Source of the DNA: Pseudoflavonifractor sp. 60
GTDB taxonomy: Bacteria > Bacillota > Clostridia > Oscillospirales > Oscillospiraceae
DNA length: 49,525 nt
Assembly: GCF_009911645.1 (NCBI RefSeq)
Contig: NZ_QWKI01000107.1
Location: 1-49,525, forward strand
Direction of reading: 5' to 3'
This document shows, in pieces, positions 14,543 to 26,093 of this stretch. The first letter of the stretch is position 1; each line of letters begins with the position of its first letter. The notes beneath the pieces were generated by a model. It had not been told where the DNA came from and searched no databases. It saw only the letters and a program-made list of their open reading frames with translations. The position numbers were made by a program, and so were the translations under genes.

Positions 14543-15052
14543 ATGGTCATCGTATACCGCTCCAACACCGGCTTTACCCAGGAGTACGCCGAAATGCTGG
14601 GCAAGGCGGAAAAAATGAAGGTATTCAGCGTCGCGGAGGCCGAGGACGGGGTTCCGCCCGGAGAGAACGTGTTCTACATGGGCCCCCTGATGGCGGGACA
14701 CATCTCCGGCGTTGACCAGGCGGTGAAGAAGTTTACTGTCAAGGGGGTATGCGGAGTTGGGATGTCCCTCGCCTCTCAGCAGCTGCTGGATGCCCTGGCC
14801 AAGGCCAACTACGTCCCCAACGCCCCCATCTTCTACCTTCAGGGCGGCTGGGCTCCCAGGAAGGTGAGCTGGCTCAAGCGGCGCATGGTCAACATGGTCA
14901 CAAAGTCAAACCGGGAGGCCCTCCAAGCCAAGGGCAGCCGCCGCACCCCGGAGGAGTCGAAGCAGCTGGACATTTTGCTCCACGGCGGCAGCTGGGTCTC
15001 CTTTGAGCGCTTGGATACCATTCGAAGCTGGATGAAACGCCAGAGAGTGTAA
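14543..15052 (+). CDS. Flavodoxin-like protein within a two-component operon
   Basis: 169 residues. It begins MVIVYRSNTGFTQEYAEML, a flavodoxin phosphate-binding loop (S/T-x-T-G-x-T), followed by a flavodoxin-like core (FYMGPLMAGHISG, VCGVGMSLASQQ). The C-terminal third is basic (RRMVNMVTKSNREALQAKG). It resembles the flavodoxin_5/protoporphyrinogen-oxidase-like class more than electron-carrier flavodoxins. It starts 2 bp after the response regulator and is followed 46 bp later by the kinase, so all three are co-transcribed. A redox-linked role in signalling or an accessory reductase are both possible. Confidence 0.85.
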   Translation: MVIVYRSNTGFTQEYAEMLGKAEKMKVFSVAEAEDGVPPGENVFYMGPLMAGHISGVDQAVKKFTVKGVCGVGMSLASQQLLDALAKANYVPNAPIFYLQGGWAPRKVSWLKRRMVNMVTKSNREALQAKGSRRTPEESKQLDILLHGGSWVSFERLDTIRSWMKRQRV

Positions 15053-15084
15053 ACGCCGCCTTCTATGTTTCACCACAACCCCGC

Positions 15085-15101
15085 AAGGAGGTGATCCCTT
15101 G
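15085..15101 (+). promoter_or_regulatory. Full-length Shine-Dalgarno before a TTG start
   Basis: AAGGAGGTGATCC (15085-15097) matches the complete complement of the conserved 16S rRNA 3' end over 13 nt. It is followed by C and the TTG start of the kinase. The AGGAGG-to-TTG distance is 7 nt, which supports this unusual start. Confidence 0.8.
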
Positions 15102-16556
15102 GCACAAAACCGGCACCGCTTCCAGACCCCGCCTCCCGAGGACCCCATCGCCGCCGCCCGGGACTCCTCTCTGGCAATGCGGCTGAATGTCTCCTTTTTC
15201 CTGCGCCAGCTGGGCATTTTTCTGGTCATGGACCTGCTTCTGCTGACCATGGCGGTGGTGGGGCTGTTCGCCTATGCGGAGAACCGGTGCGCCGACGTGG
15301 CCGCGCTGGTCAACGAGCGGGGGGTACCCACCGAGGAGGCCGTTTCTTGGATGGAGGCCAGCGACTACACCATTACCAGGCTGGACCGGGCGCCCTATGG
15401 GGAGAATACCGCCGTTGGCTCCGCCCTGTTATTCCCCAACCGGTGGGAGACAGCGGAGGGGCGGCGTTCATGGAACATCACCGAATATTACACCGTGGAG
15501 ATGCCCAACGATGGCCAGCCCTACGCCATTACGGTGGACCTGTCCGGCATCTTCCGCGGCCTGTACTGGGCGGGGATGGTAATCCTGATCTGCCAGGGGC
15601 TCTCCCTGGTGACCAATCTGTTTCGAAGCGGGCGCTCCATTCGAAAGGTCCTGCGGCCCATTCAGGACCTGGCCACAGCCGCCGCCCGGCTCAACGCCAT
15701 GACCCATATGTCCAAGCGGGAGATTGAGAGTCTGGCCGGAGAGCTGGACAAAATCGACGCCGCCCACCTGGACAGCCGAATCGACCTGCCCCCCACCCAG
15801 AAGGAGCTGCGGTCCCTGGCCCAGTCCATTAACGAGATGATGGATCGGGTCAATCAGGCCTACAGCGCCCAAATGCGCTTTGTCTCCGACGCCAGCCACG
15901 AGCTGCGGACCCCCATTGCCGTCATCCAGGGCTACGCCGCTCTGCTGAACCGGTGGGGCAAAAGCGACCCGGAGGCCCTTCAGGAGTCCATTGACGCCAT
16001 CCAGGGGGAGGCCGCCTCCATGGAGCGGCTGGTGGAGCAGCTGCTCTTCCTGGCCCGGGGGGACAACGACTCCCAGCCCGTCAAGCCGGAGCTGCTGGAC
16101 CTGACCGAGCTTGCGGGAGAGGTGCTTCGGGAGGAGGAGATGATCCACCCTGAGCGCACATTCCTCCCCCGCTGGGGGGAGGAAGCCATCAGCATCCATG
16201 CTGATGCGGGGCTGACAAAGCAGCTGCTGCGCATTTTAATGGACAACAGCCTGAAATACAGCCCAGAGGGCGGCCGCATTTATCTCCGGGTGAGCCAGCG
16301 GCAGGACTGGGTCCGCCTCACCGTCCAGGACGAGGGAATGGGCATTCCCGCCGAGAGCATCCCCCACATCTTTGACCGCTTCTACCGCACCGACTTGTCC
16401 AGGGACCGGAAGACCGGCGGCACTGGATTGGGGCTGTCCATCGCCCGATGGATCGTGGAGCGCCATGGCGGCTGGTTTGAGGTGGTGTCCCGTCTGGACG
16501 TGGGAACTCGGATCACCGTCGTCCTGCCCGCCGCCCGGAAGGAGGAGAACGTATGA
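15099..16556 (+). CDS. Membrane sensor histidine kinase
   Basis: 485 residues with a TTG start chosen for its perfect Shine-Dalgarno site. Transmembrane segments at about 37-60 and 153-175 flank an extracytoplasmic sensor of about 90 residues. A HAMP-like linker is followed by HisKA with phospho-acceptor H267 in DASHELRTP. The HATPase_c domain shows the N box DNSLKYSP, G1 DEGMGIP, F box FDRFYR and G2 GGTGLGLSIA. It should phosphorylate the OmpR-type regulator at 13860. The sensed signal is unknown. Its TGA overlaps the next ATG. Confidence 0.95.
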   Translation: MAQNRHRFQTPPPEDPIAAARDSSLAMRLNVSFFLRQLGIFLVMDLLLLTMAVVGLFAYAENRCADVAALVNERGVPTEEAVSWMEASDYTITRLDRAPYGENTAVGSALLFPNRWETAEGRRSWNITEYYTVEMPNDGQPYAITVDLSGIFRGLYWAGMVILICQGLSLVTNLFRSGRSIRKVLRPIQDLATAAARLNAMTHMSKREIESLAGELDKIDAAHLDSRIDLPPTQKELRSLAQSINEMMDRVNQAYSAQMRFVSDASHELRTPIAVIQGYAALLNRWGKSDPEALQESIDAIQGEAASMERLVEQLLFLARGDNDSQPVKPELLDLTELAGEVLREEEMIHPERTFLPRWGEEAISIHADAGLTKQLLRILMDNSLKYSPEGGRIYLRVSQRQDWVRLTVQDEGMGIPAESIPHIFDRFYRTDLSRDRKTGGTGLGLSIARWIVERHGGWFEVVSRLDVGTRITVVLPAARKEENV

Positions 16557-17116
16557 TGAAACTGCGCCTTGCCGCCCGGGAGGACGTCCCCGCCCTGCTG
16601 GATATCTACCGGCAGTACATCCCCACCACAGTCACCTTTGAATATGTCCTGCCCAGCCAGGAGGAATTCTCCCGGCGGGTCGCCTCCGTCTTGGAATGCT
16701 ACCCCTACCTGGTCGCGGAGGAGGCGGGCCAGCTGGCCGGCTACGCCTACGCCCACCGCATTGCGGAGCGGGCCGCCTACGGGTGGGGAGCGGAGTTGTC
16801 CATCTACCTCCGCCCCGACGCCGCCGGACAGGGGCTGGGCAGGCGGCTGTACCAGGCGCTCATCGACCTGCTTCGGCTTCAGGGCGTGCAGACGGTCTAC
16901 GGCCTGGTAGCCAGCCCCAACCCCGCCAGCGAGGGCCTGCACAAGGCGCTGGGCTTTCACCTGATGGGGGTCCAGCATAAGGCGGGCTACAAAAACGGAC
17001 AGTGGATCGACCTGCTCTGGTTTGAAAAGGCCATTGCGCTCTATGACCCCTCCCCTGCGCCGCTGCTCCCCATCGGGGCAATCCCCCGGGTACAGGAAAT
17101 ATTAACCCGCTTCTGA
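16553..17116 (+). CDS. GNAT N-acetyltransferase, phosphinothricin-acetyltransferase-like
   Basis: 187 residues. The start at 16553 overlaps the kinase stop (ATGA) and lies 7 nt after AGGAGG; a second ATG directly follows. The GNAT fold motifs are LRLAAREDVPALLDIYRQY at the start, the acetyl-CoA loop AAGQGLGRRLYQALI, and motif B LHKALGFHLMGVQHKAGYKNG, the last typical of the Bar/Pat subgroup. The acceptor is probably a small amine or amino acid analogue; it is not determinable here. It is the last gene of the two-component operon, closed by the terminator at 17126-17159. Confidence 0.9.
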   Translation: MMKLRLAAREDVPALLDIYRQYIPTTVTFEYVLPSQEEFSRRVASVLECYPYLVAEEAGQLAGYAYAHRIAERAAYGWGAELSIYLRPDAAGQGLGRRLYQALIDLLRLQGVQTVYGLVASPNPASEGLHKALGFHLMGVQHKAGYKNGQWIDLLWFEKAIALYDPSPAPLLPIGAIPRVQEILTRF

Positions 17117-17125
17117 CCCTCCAAG

Positions 17126-17159
17126 CTCCGTCTGCCGCAGGAAACCGCGGCAGACGGAG
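17126..17159 (+). terminator. Terminator of the two-component/GNAT operon
   Basis: Perfect 13-bp stem CTCCGTCTGCCGC / GCGGCAGACGGAG, 8-nt loop, then TTTTTCTG. Confidence 0.9.
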
Positions 17160-17169
17160 TTTTTCTGTA

Positions 17170-17225
17170 CAGGGGATGACGGCCCCGGCCCGCTCTGCAA
17201 TTTTTGTCTGCTTACCGAATGGAAC
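17170..17225. repeat. Dispersed intergenic repeat, second copy
   Basis: CAGGGGATGACGGCCCCGGC and the following T-rich half ending ACCGAATGGAAC match the right part of the element at 7666-7721 (CAGGGCACGACAGCCCCGGC ... ACGAATTGAAG) along the whole length with scattered changes. It lies between a terminator and the next gene, as expected for an intergenic repeat family. The left inverted arm is not seen here. Confidence 0.55.
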
Positions 17226-17337
17226 ATCGCAATAAAAAGCGCTTCCTTTCCTCGATGATCTGTGGTATAGTAGGCGCAGTGTCTGTCATTTACCCCTTTA
17301 CTGCAGGCAAAAATTTTGGAAAATCGAGGAAATCCTT

Positions 17338-17901
17338 ATGAACAAGTTGTATAGCATACTGCTAGCCCCATTGGTCCTGACAGCCCTACTGCTAAGCGGC
17401 TGCACCCCTAAGAGCTCACAGGAAGCAACCGGCCCGGAAGTGGCAGGCGGCTCCTCCTCAGCGGCGTCTGCGGAGTCCCTCTCCTTCCAGGGCGTGGACC
17501 TGGAGGGAAATGCTGTGTCCTCCGACATCCTCTCTCAGTCAAAGCTCACCATGATCAACGTGTGGGCAACGTACTGCAATCCCTGTCTGAGCGAGATGCC
17601 GGGACTGGGCGAGCTGGCGGCGGAGTACAACGGGGAGGAGTTTCAAATCATCGGCATTGTCAGCGACGTGATGGAGGGGTCGGACCAGGACCTTGTGGAG
17701 AGTCTGGTCCAGCAGACAGGGGCCAATTACACACACCTGCTGCTGAACGAGTCCATCTACTATGCCCTGCTGACGGATGTGAGCGCCGTGCCCACCACCT
17801 TCTTCCTAGACGAAAACGGAGCGGTCCTGGATACTGTGGTGGGCGCGTTGGAAAAATCGGCATGGGAGGAGACCATCAATGGACTTTTGGAAGGGCTGTA
17901 A
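17338..17901 (+). CDS. TlpA/ResA-like thioredoxin-fold lipoprotein
   Basis: 187 residues. The signal and lipobox LLLSGC put the lipidated Cys at residue 22. A Ser/Ala-rich tether leads to a redoxin domain with the active site WATYCNPC (Cys80, Cys83) and the cis-Pro loop SAVPTTFFLDENGAV. It should be a membrane-anchored extracytoplasmic thiol-disulfide oxidoreductase. It overlaps the CD1871A-type peptide gene by 23 bp and precedes a polyferredoxin, a cassette seen repeatedly in Clostridia and thought to pass electrons across the membrane. The partner proteins are unknown. Confidence 0.92.
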   Translation: MNKLYSILLAPLVLTALLLSGCTPKSSQEATGPEVAGGSSSAASAESLSFQGVDLEGNAVSSDILSQSKLTMINVWATYCNPCLSEMPGLGELAAEYNGEEFQIIGIVSDVMEGSDQDLVESLVQQTGANYTHLLLNESIYYALLTDVSAVPTTFFLDENGAVLDTVVGALEKSAWEETINGLLEGL

Positions 17902-18031
17902 CAGGTGGGCCTGGGCGCTGGGCGCACTGACGGGCGGTCTCCTTCTCGCCCTTGGAGCCCTTCAGGGTCAGTTTGACGTGATTTGGAAAAAGGCGGTGAT
18001 GATCTGCCTGGAGTGCATCGGGATTGGGTGA
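17879..18031 (+). CDS. CD1871A-family CXXC motif-containing small protein
   Basis: 50 residues: a short basic start, one hydrophobic span (ALGALTGGLLLALGAL) and the signature C-terminus AVMICLECIGIG with a CxxC pair. The size, the single span and the CLECIGIG ending match the CD1871A family, known mainly from this gene order. Its ATG lies inside the end of the TlpA-like gene and it stops 3 bp before the polyferredoxin start, so it is tightly coupled. The CxxC pair probably relays thiol redox state between the two neighbours (inference). Confidence 0.85.
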   Translation: MDFWKGCNRWAWALGALTGGLLLALGALQGQFDVIWKKAVMICLECIGIG

Positions 18032-18034
18032 GAG

Positions 18035-18871
18035 ATGAAGAAACTGCGACTGACGGTACAGCTGCTGTTCACCATTGTGACAAACGGCTATCTGTACGGC
18101 TTCCTGAATGGGAAAATATACCGCGGCGGGCTGAAATACCTCTGCGTCCCGGGGCTGAACTGCTACTCCTGCCCTGGGGCCATTGCCGCATGTCCCATCG
18201 GCGCACTCCAGGCGCTGCTGAATCAGCAGGGGTTTCAAATTCCCTTCGCCGCGTTGGGCTTTCTCTTCCTGTTTGGCAGTGTGCTGGGGCGCTTTGTCTG
18301 CGGCTGGCTGTGCCCCTTCGGGCTGGTGCAGGACCTGCTGCACAAGCTGCCTATCTGCAAAAAGAAAAAGCGCCTGCCCTGTCACCACATCCTGAAATAC
18401 GGAAAATACGCCGTGCTGATCCTCCTGGTCGTGGCCGGCTCCATATTTTTGTGGGGAGGCTTTGCAAAGGTCCCGGCCTTCTGTAAATATCTTTGCCCCT
18501 CTGGAACTCTGCTGGGCGCCATCCCCCTGCTGAGCGCAAACGAGGCCCTGCGCAGCCAGGCCGGCGGGCTGTTCCTCTGGAAGCTGGGGGTTTTGCTCGC
18601 CATTGTGCTGCTCTCCATCCGAGTCTACCGGCCCTTCTGCCAATACCTGTGTCCCCTGGGGGCCATCTACGGCCTGTTTAACCGGTTCAGCCTGGTGCAG
18701 ATCCACTGGGAGAAGGAGCTGTGCATCTCCTGTATGGCCTGTGAGTCGGCCTGCCCGGTGGCCCTCTCCCCCCAGGAGATCTCCCGCTCCCCGGAGTGCA
18801 TCCGCTGCGGAAAGTGCGTGGACGCCTGTCCCCGGAACTGCCTCCTCTTCTCCCCCAAGCACCGGGGCTGA
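18035..18871 (+). CDS. NapH/CcdA-associated type 4Fe-4S polyferredoxin membrane protein
   Basis: 278 residues. Several hydrophobic spans (about 8-25, 70-95, 125-147, 180-205) surround cysteine motifs CPGAIAACPIGALQ, CGWLCPFGLVQD, YLCPSGTLLG and YLCPLGAIYG characteristic of the NapH/YccM/NosR-type membrane ferredoxins. The C-terminus holds a 2[4Fe-4S] domain, CISCMACESACP and CIRCGKCVDACP. It is expected to move electrons from cytoplasmic ferredoxin to the membrane, here probably to the CXXC peptide and the TlpA-like lipoprotein encoded just upstream. Confidence 0.9.
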   Translation: MKKLRLTVQLLFTIVTNGYLYGFLNGKIYRGGLKYLCVPGLNCYSCPGAIAACPIGALQALLNQQGFQIPFAALGFLFLFGSVLGRFVCGWLCPFGLVQDLLHKLPICKKKKRLPCHHILKYGKYAVLILLVVAGSIFLWGGFAKVPAFCKYLCPSGTLLGAIPLLSANEALRSQAGGLFLWKLGVLLAIVLLSIRVYRPFCQYLCPLGAIYGLFNRFSLVQIHWEKELCISCMACESACPVALSPQEISRSPECIRCGKCVDACPRNCLLFSPKHRG

Positions 18872-18924
18872 CCGGGTATAATCCTGCGGGAGTCCAGCCA
18901 TCCTAACCCCAGTGAGGTGATAGG

Positions 18925-20241
18925 ATGAACTCCATATGGCGCCAAACGGCACAGCTGCCCCAATTTGACCCCCTCCAGTCAGACCTGAAGAGCGATGTGC
19001 TCATCATCGGCGGCGGTATGGCCGGACTCTTGTGCGCTTTTCGGCTGGCTCAGACGGGTGTTGACTGTGCACTGGTAGAGGCGGACCGCATTGGCGGCGG
19101 CGTCACCCAAAACACCACCGCGAAAATCACCTCTCAGCACGGTCTCATCTACCACAAGCTGATTCGGAAATTCGGCATAGAGCGGGCCCGGCTCTACCTG
19201 GAGGCCAACCAGAGAGCGCTGGAGGAATACCGTGCCCTGTGCCGGAACATCCCATGTGACTTTGAGGAGAAGGACACCTTTGTCTACTCCCTCCAGAGCC
19301 GGAAGAAGATCCACCAGGAGCTGGACGCCCTGAACCGGCTGGGCTTCTCTGCAGAGCTGGCGGAGCAGCTCCCTCTCCCCTTCCCGGTGGAAGGAGCGGT
19401 AAAATTCAGGCATCAGGCTCAGTTCAACCCCCTGAAGCTGATGGCCGCCCTCTCCCGGGACCTGCGGATCTTTGAGCACACCAAGGTCCTGGAGCTGGCC
19501 CCGGGCCGGGCGGTGACCCATGGCGGGACCATCTCGGCGGACAAAATTATCATCACAACCCACTTCCCTCTTCTCAACAAGCATGGCGGCTACTTTCTCA
19601 AGCTGTACCAGCACCGCTCCTATGTGCTGGCTCTAAACAGCGCCCCGGACGTACAGGGTATGTATTTGGACGAGGACGAAAAGGGGCTGTCCTTCCGGAA
19701 TTACAACGGCTTGCTCCTCCTGGGCGGCGGCAGTCACCGGACGGGCAAGGGGGGCGGCGGCTGGCAGGAGCTGGAGCAGTTCGCCCGGAAGCACTACCCT
19801 AACGCCCAAATGGTGAGCCGCTGGGCTGCCCAGGACTGCATGACGCTGGATGGCGTCCCCTATATCGGGCCATACGCCAGAGGGACGGCTGGACTCTATG
19901 TTGCAACAGGCTTCAACAAATGGGGAATGACCTCATCTATGGCGGCGGCGGCGGTTTTGACCGACCTGATTCTGGAGCGGGAAAATCCCTATGAGGAACT
20001 GTTTTCCCCCTCCCGGACGATGCTCCGCCCCCAGCTGGCGGTAAACGGGCTGGAGTCCGCTCTGGGGCTGCTGACCCCCACCGTTCCCCGCTGTCCCCAC
20101 ATGGGCTGCGCCTTAAGGTACAATGCCGCCGAGCACAGCTGGGATTGCCCCTGCCACGGTTCCCGTTTCAGAGAGGATGGAGCGCTGATTGACAATCCGG
20201 CCACCGATGATATTACGTTATCCCATAGACCCCGTCCGTGA
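18925..20241 (+). CDS. FAD-dependent oxidoreductase with C-terminal Rieske domain
   Basis: 438 residues. The N-terminal dinucleotide-binding motif VLIIGGGMAGLLCAFRLAQTG (about 25-45) and the DAO fold (VEADRIGGGVTQNTTAKI; YIGPYARGTAGLYVATGFNKWG) indicate a glycine/D-amino-acid-oxidase-like flavoprotein. The C-terminal Rieske domain keeps CPH (C390, H392) and CPCH (C408, H411), plus the disulfide cysteines C395 and C410, so a [2Fe-2S] centre should form. The combination corresponds to the YhfW-type family of unknown substrate. The gene has its own GAGGTGATAGG site and a strong terminator. It may be co-transcribed with the polyferredoxin 53 bp upstream. Confidence 0.92.
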   Translation: MNSIWRQTAQLPQFDPLQSDLKSDVLIIGGGMAGLLCAFRLAQTGVDCALVEADRIGGGVTQNTTAKITSQHGLIYHKLIRKFGIERARLYLEANQRALEEYRALCRNIPCDFEEKDTFVYSLQSRKKIHQELDALNRLGFSAELAEQLPLPFPVEGAVKFRHQAQFNPLKLMAALSRDLRIFEHTKVLELAPGRAVTHGGTISADKIIITTHFPLLNKHGGYFLKLYQHRSYVLALNSAPDVQGMYLDEDEKGLSFRNYNGLLLLGGGSHRTGKGGGGWQELEQFARKHYPNAQMVSRWAAQDCMTLDGVPYIGPYARGTAGLYVATGFNKWGMTSSMAAAAVLTDLILERENPYEELFSPSRTMLRPQLAVNGLESALGLLTPTVPRCPHMGCALRYNAAEHSWDCPCHGSRFREDGALIDNPATDDITLSHRPRP

Positions 20242-20260
20242 AGCATTTGAAATAGGCGCA

Positions 20261-20288
20261 CTGCCGGTCAGAGACATCTGGCCGGCAG
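20261..20288 (+). terminator. Terminator of the FAD/Rieske gene
   Basis: 12-bp stem CTGCCGGTCAGA / TCTGGCCGGCAG (one T:G pair) followed by TTTTTTTA. Confidence 0.9.
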
Positions 20289-20293
20289 TTTTT

Positions 20294-21157
20294 TTACTCC
20301 AAATTCTGACTTAGATACTGCCTGCGGTACTGGGAGGGAGTCATTCCAGTCTGCCGTTTGAACAGCCGGCCAAAATAGAGGGCGTCTCCATAGCCCACAA
20401 AGTCGGCAATCTCCTGGATGGTATAGCCGCTGCTCTCCAACAGCATTTGGGCGTTTGCCATCCGCAGAGAGGCGATATACTGCTTGGGTGTCATACCGGT
20501 ATACTGCTTCATGCTGCGGATAAAGTGGTTGGTGCTGATATGGCGGCTCTTTGCATACTCGCTGACGCTGAGCTCCCGGTTGTAGTTCTCACTGAAATAG
20601 GCAATGGCCTCCATCATCTCATCCTGAATGGTGTCCGGCTGACGGTCCAACTCCTGCTGGCGGCAGATGAGCAGCAGCAGGTCGTTGAGGAGGGAGGCCA
20701 GCATCTCCTCATAGAGGGGCTTGCACAGCTGAAGCTCTAAAATCATCCGCTGGAAGATCCACCGAAATTCCGCCCGGGTCCCTGTGTGGTAGATGTGCCG
20801 TTCCGGGACCAGATGGTAGTAACGCAGGATGTTTTTGGCATCGTAGCCGGTGAAATGGACCCAGAACACCTCCGGGTAGTCGGCCCCATAGTAGTTATAC
20901 CGCTGCTCCTCAATGGGGCAGTACAGCACAATATTGCCCGCGCCCACCGTCTCCTCCCGCCCGTTGAAAAAGAAATGGGCCTTGCCCGCCGCCACGTACA
21001 GCAGCTGATAGTCTACCCGCCCCCGGGGGCGGTGAGTGGGAAGGATTGCAGGCTGACCGGACAGCCGGTAGGTCCCGCAGCTGCCCACCACCAGCGGCCT
21101 GGTGTGGTCCTTAAAGTCCACTCTGGAATTTCTCAGATATCCGGAATTGATATACAT
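20294..21157 (-). CDS. AraC-family transcriptional regulator of the lactose-type locus
   Basis: 287 residues from the ATG that has GGGAGG 7 nt upstream; an in-frame GTG 15 bp earlier has no ribosome site. The N-terminal half is an AraC-type cupin sugar-sensing domain (YQLLYVAAGKAHFFFNGREE). The C-terminal half has the two HTH motifs (ELSVSEYAKSRHISTNHFIRSMKQYTGMTPKQYI; TIQEIADFVGYGDALYFGRLFKRQTGMTPSQYR). It is transcribed away from the beta-galactosidase gene, which it probably activates in response to a galactoside. Candidate direct-repeat binding sites lie between them at 21245-21275. Confidence 0.93.
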   Translation of the reverse strand: MYINSGYLRNSRVDFKDHTRPLVVGSCGTYRLSGQPAILPTHRPRGRVDYQLLYVAAGKAHFFFNGREETVGAGNIVLYCPIEEQRYNYYGADYPEVFWVHFTGYDAKNILRYYHLVPERHIYHTGTRAEFRWIFQRMILELQLCKPLYEEMLASLLNDLLLLICRQQELDRQPDTIQDEMMEAIAYFSENYNRELSVSEYAKSRHISTNHFIRSMKQYTGMTPKQYIASLRMANAQMLLESSGYTIQEIADFVGYGDALYFGRLFKRQTGMTPSQYRRQYLSQNLE

Positions 21158-21201
21158 GGCGGTCCCTCCCACGATTTGACGTTTTTCCTTCGGTTTTGCC
21201 T

Positions 21202-21230
21202 ATCATGCCTGTTTTGACCCTGAAAATCAA
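21202..21230 (-). promoter_or_regulatory. Promoter of the AraC regulator gene
   Basis: Minus strand TTGATT, 17 nt, CATGAT. The boxes are moderate. The GGTGATT direct repeats begin 15 bp upstream of this -35 box. Confidence 0.45.
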
Positions 21231-21244
21231 TACATTATTTCAAG

Positions 21245-21275
21245 CAGGGTGATTTTCTCTCTATATCAGGTGATT
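21245..21275 (+). promoter_or_regulatory. Direct-repeat candidate AraC binding sites
   Basis: GGTGATT occurs twice in the same orientation (21248-21254 and 21269-21275), exactly 21 bp apart (two helical turns), as CAGGGTGATT and CAGGTGATT. Direct half-sites at one-face spacing are typical of AraC-family activators. They lie in the araC-lacZ intergenic region, with the second copy nearer the beta-galactosidase gene. A clear sigma-A promoter for lacZ was not found, which fits an activator-dependent start. Confidence 0.55.
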
Positions 21276-21285
21276 CCTTCCATAG

Positions 21286-25825
<4,540 letters not shown>

Positions 25826-25856
25826 CCCGCGGCTGCCACACCCCGGCGCGGAAATG

Positions 25857-25879
25857 CCAGACGGATTTCATCCGTCTGG
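25857..25879 (+). terminator. Terminator of the lacZ-symporter operon
   Basis: 10-bp stem CCAGACGGAT / ATCCGTCTGG with a TTC loop, extendable by 3 pairs including one wobble, followed by TATTTTTT. Confidence 0.9.
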
Positions 25880-25925
25880 TATTTTTTGCAGTAGGACACA
25901 TATTTATAAACCGAGGTGATGTAAA

Positions 25926-26093
25926 TTGGAACGCGCACAGCGAGAACTGGTCAGCGTCCTGCTGAACCATATCCGTACCCTCGGTCTCATATCAAACTCT
26001 ACCTGTTCCAGGGCCGTTGATCTGGTACATTCCGCAGACCTTCCTGAGCTATTCCGGTATCCCGTGTGCCTGACAGAGGAGGCAGAAGGGTGA
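25926..26093 (+). CDS. Small protein coupled to the serine recombinase
   Basis: 55 residues from a TTG start preceded by GAGGTGATG. It begins (M)ERAQRELVSVLLNHIRTLG and ends LTEEAEG; it looks like a short helical protein with two Cys and no known motif. Its TGA overlaps the recombinase GTG start (GTGA), so the two are translationally coupled. Position and size would suit an accessory or directionality factor for the recombinase, but that is a guess from context. Composition matches the recombinase. Confidence 0.6.
   Translation: MERAQRELVSVLLNHIRTLGLISNSTCSRAVDLVHSADLPELFRYPVCLTEEAEG

Noticed and set aside
25860-25925. Left attachment site of the sigK element just upstream of the recombinase
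   Set aside because: A TATTTTTTGCAG stretch is superficially similar to the junction, but it is the U-tract of the symporter terminator and no sigK C-terminal codons adjoin it.
26066-26089. Longer recombinase start at an upstream GTG
   Set aside because: No ribosome site precedes it, and it would lie inside the small upstream gene. The GTG at 26090 has AGAGGAGG at 7 nt.
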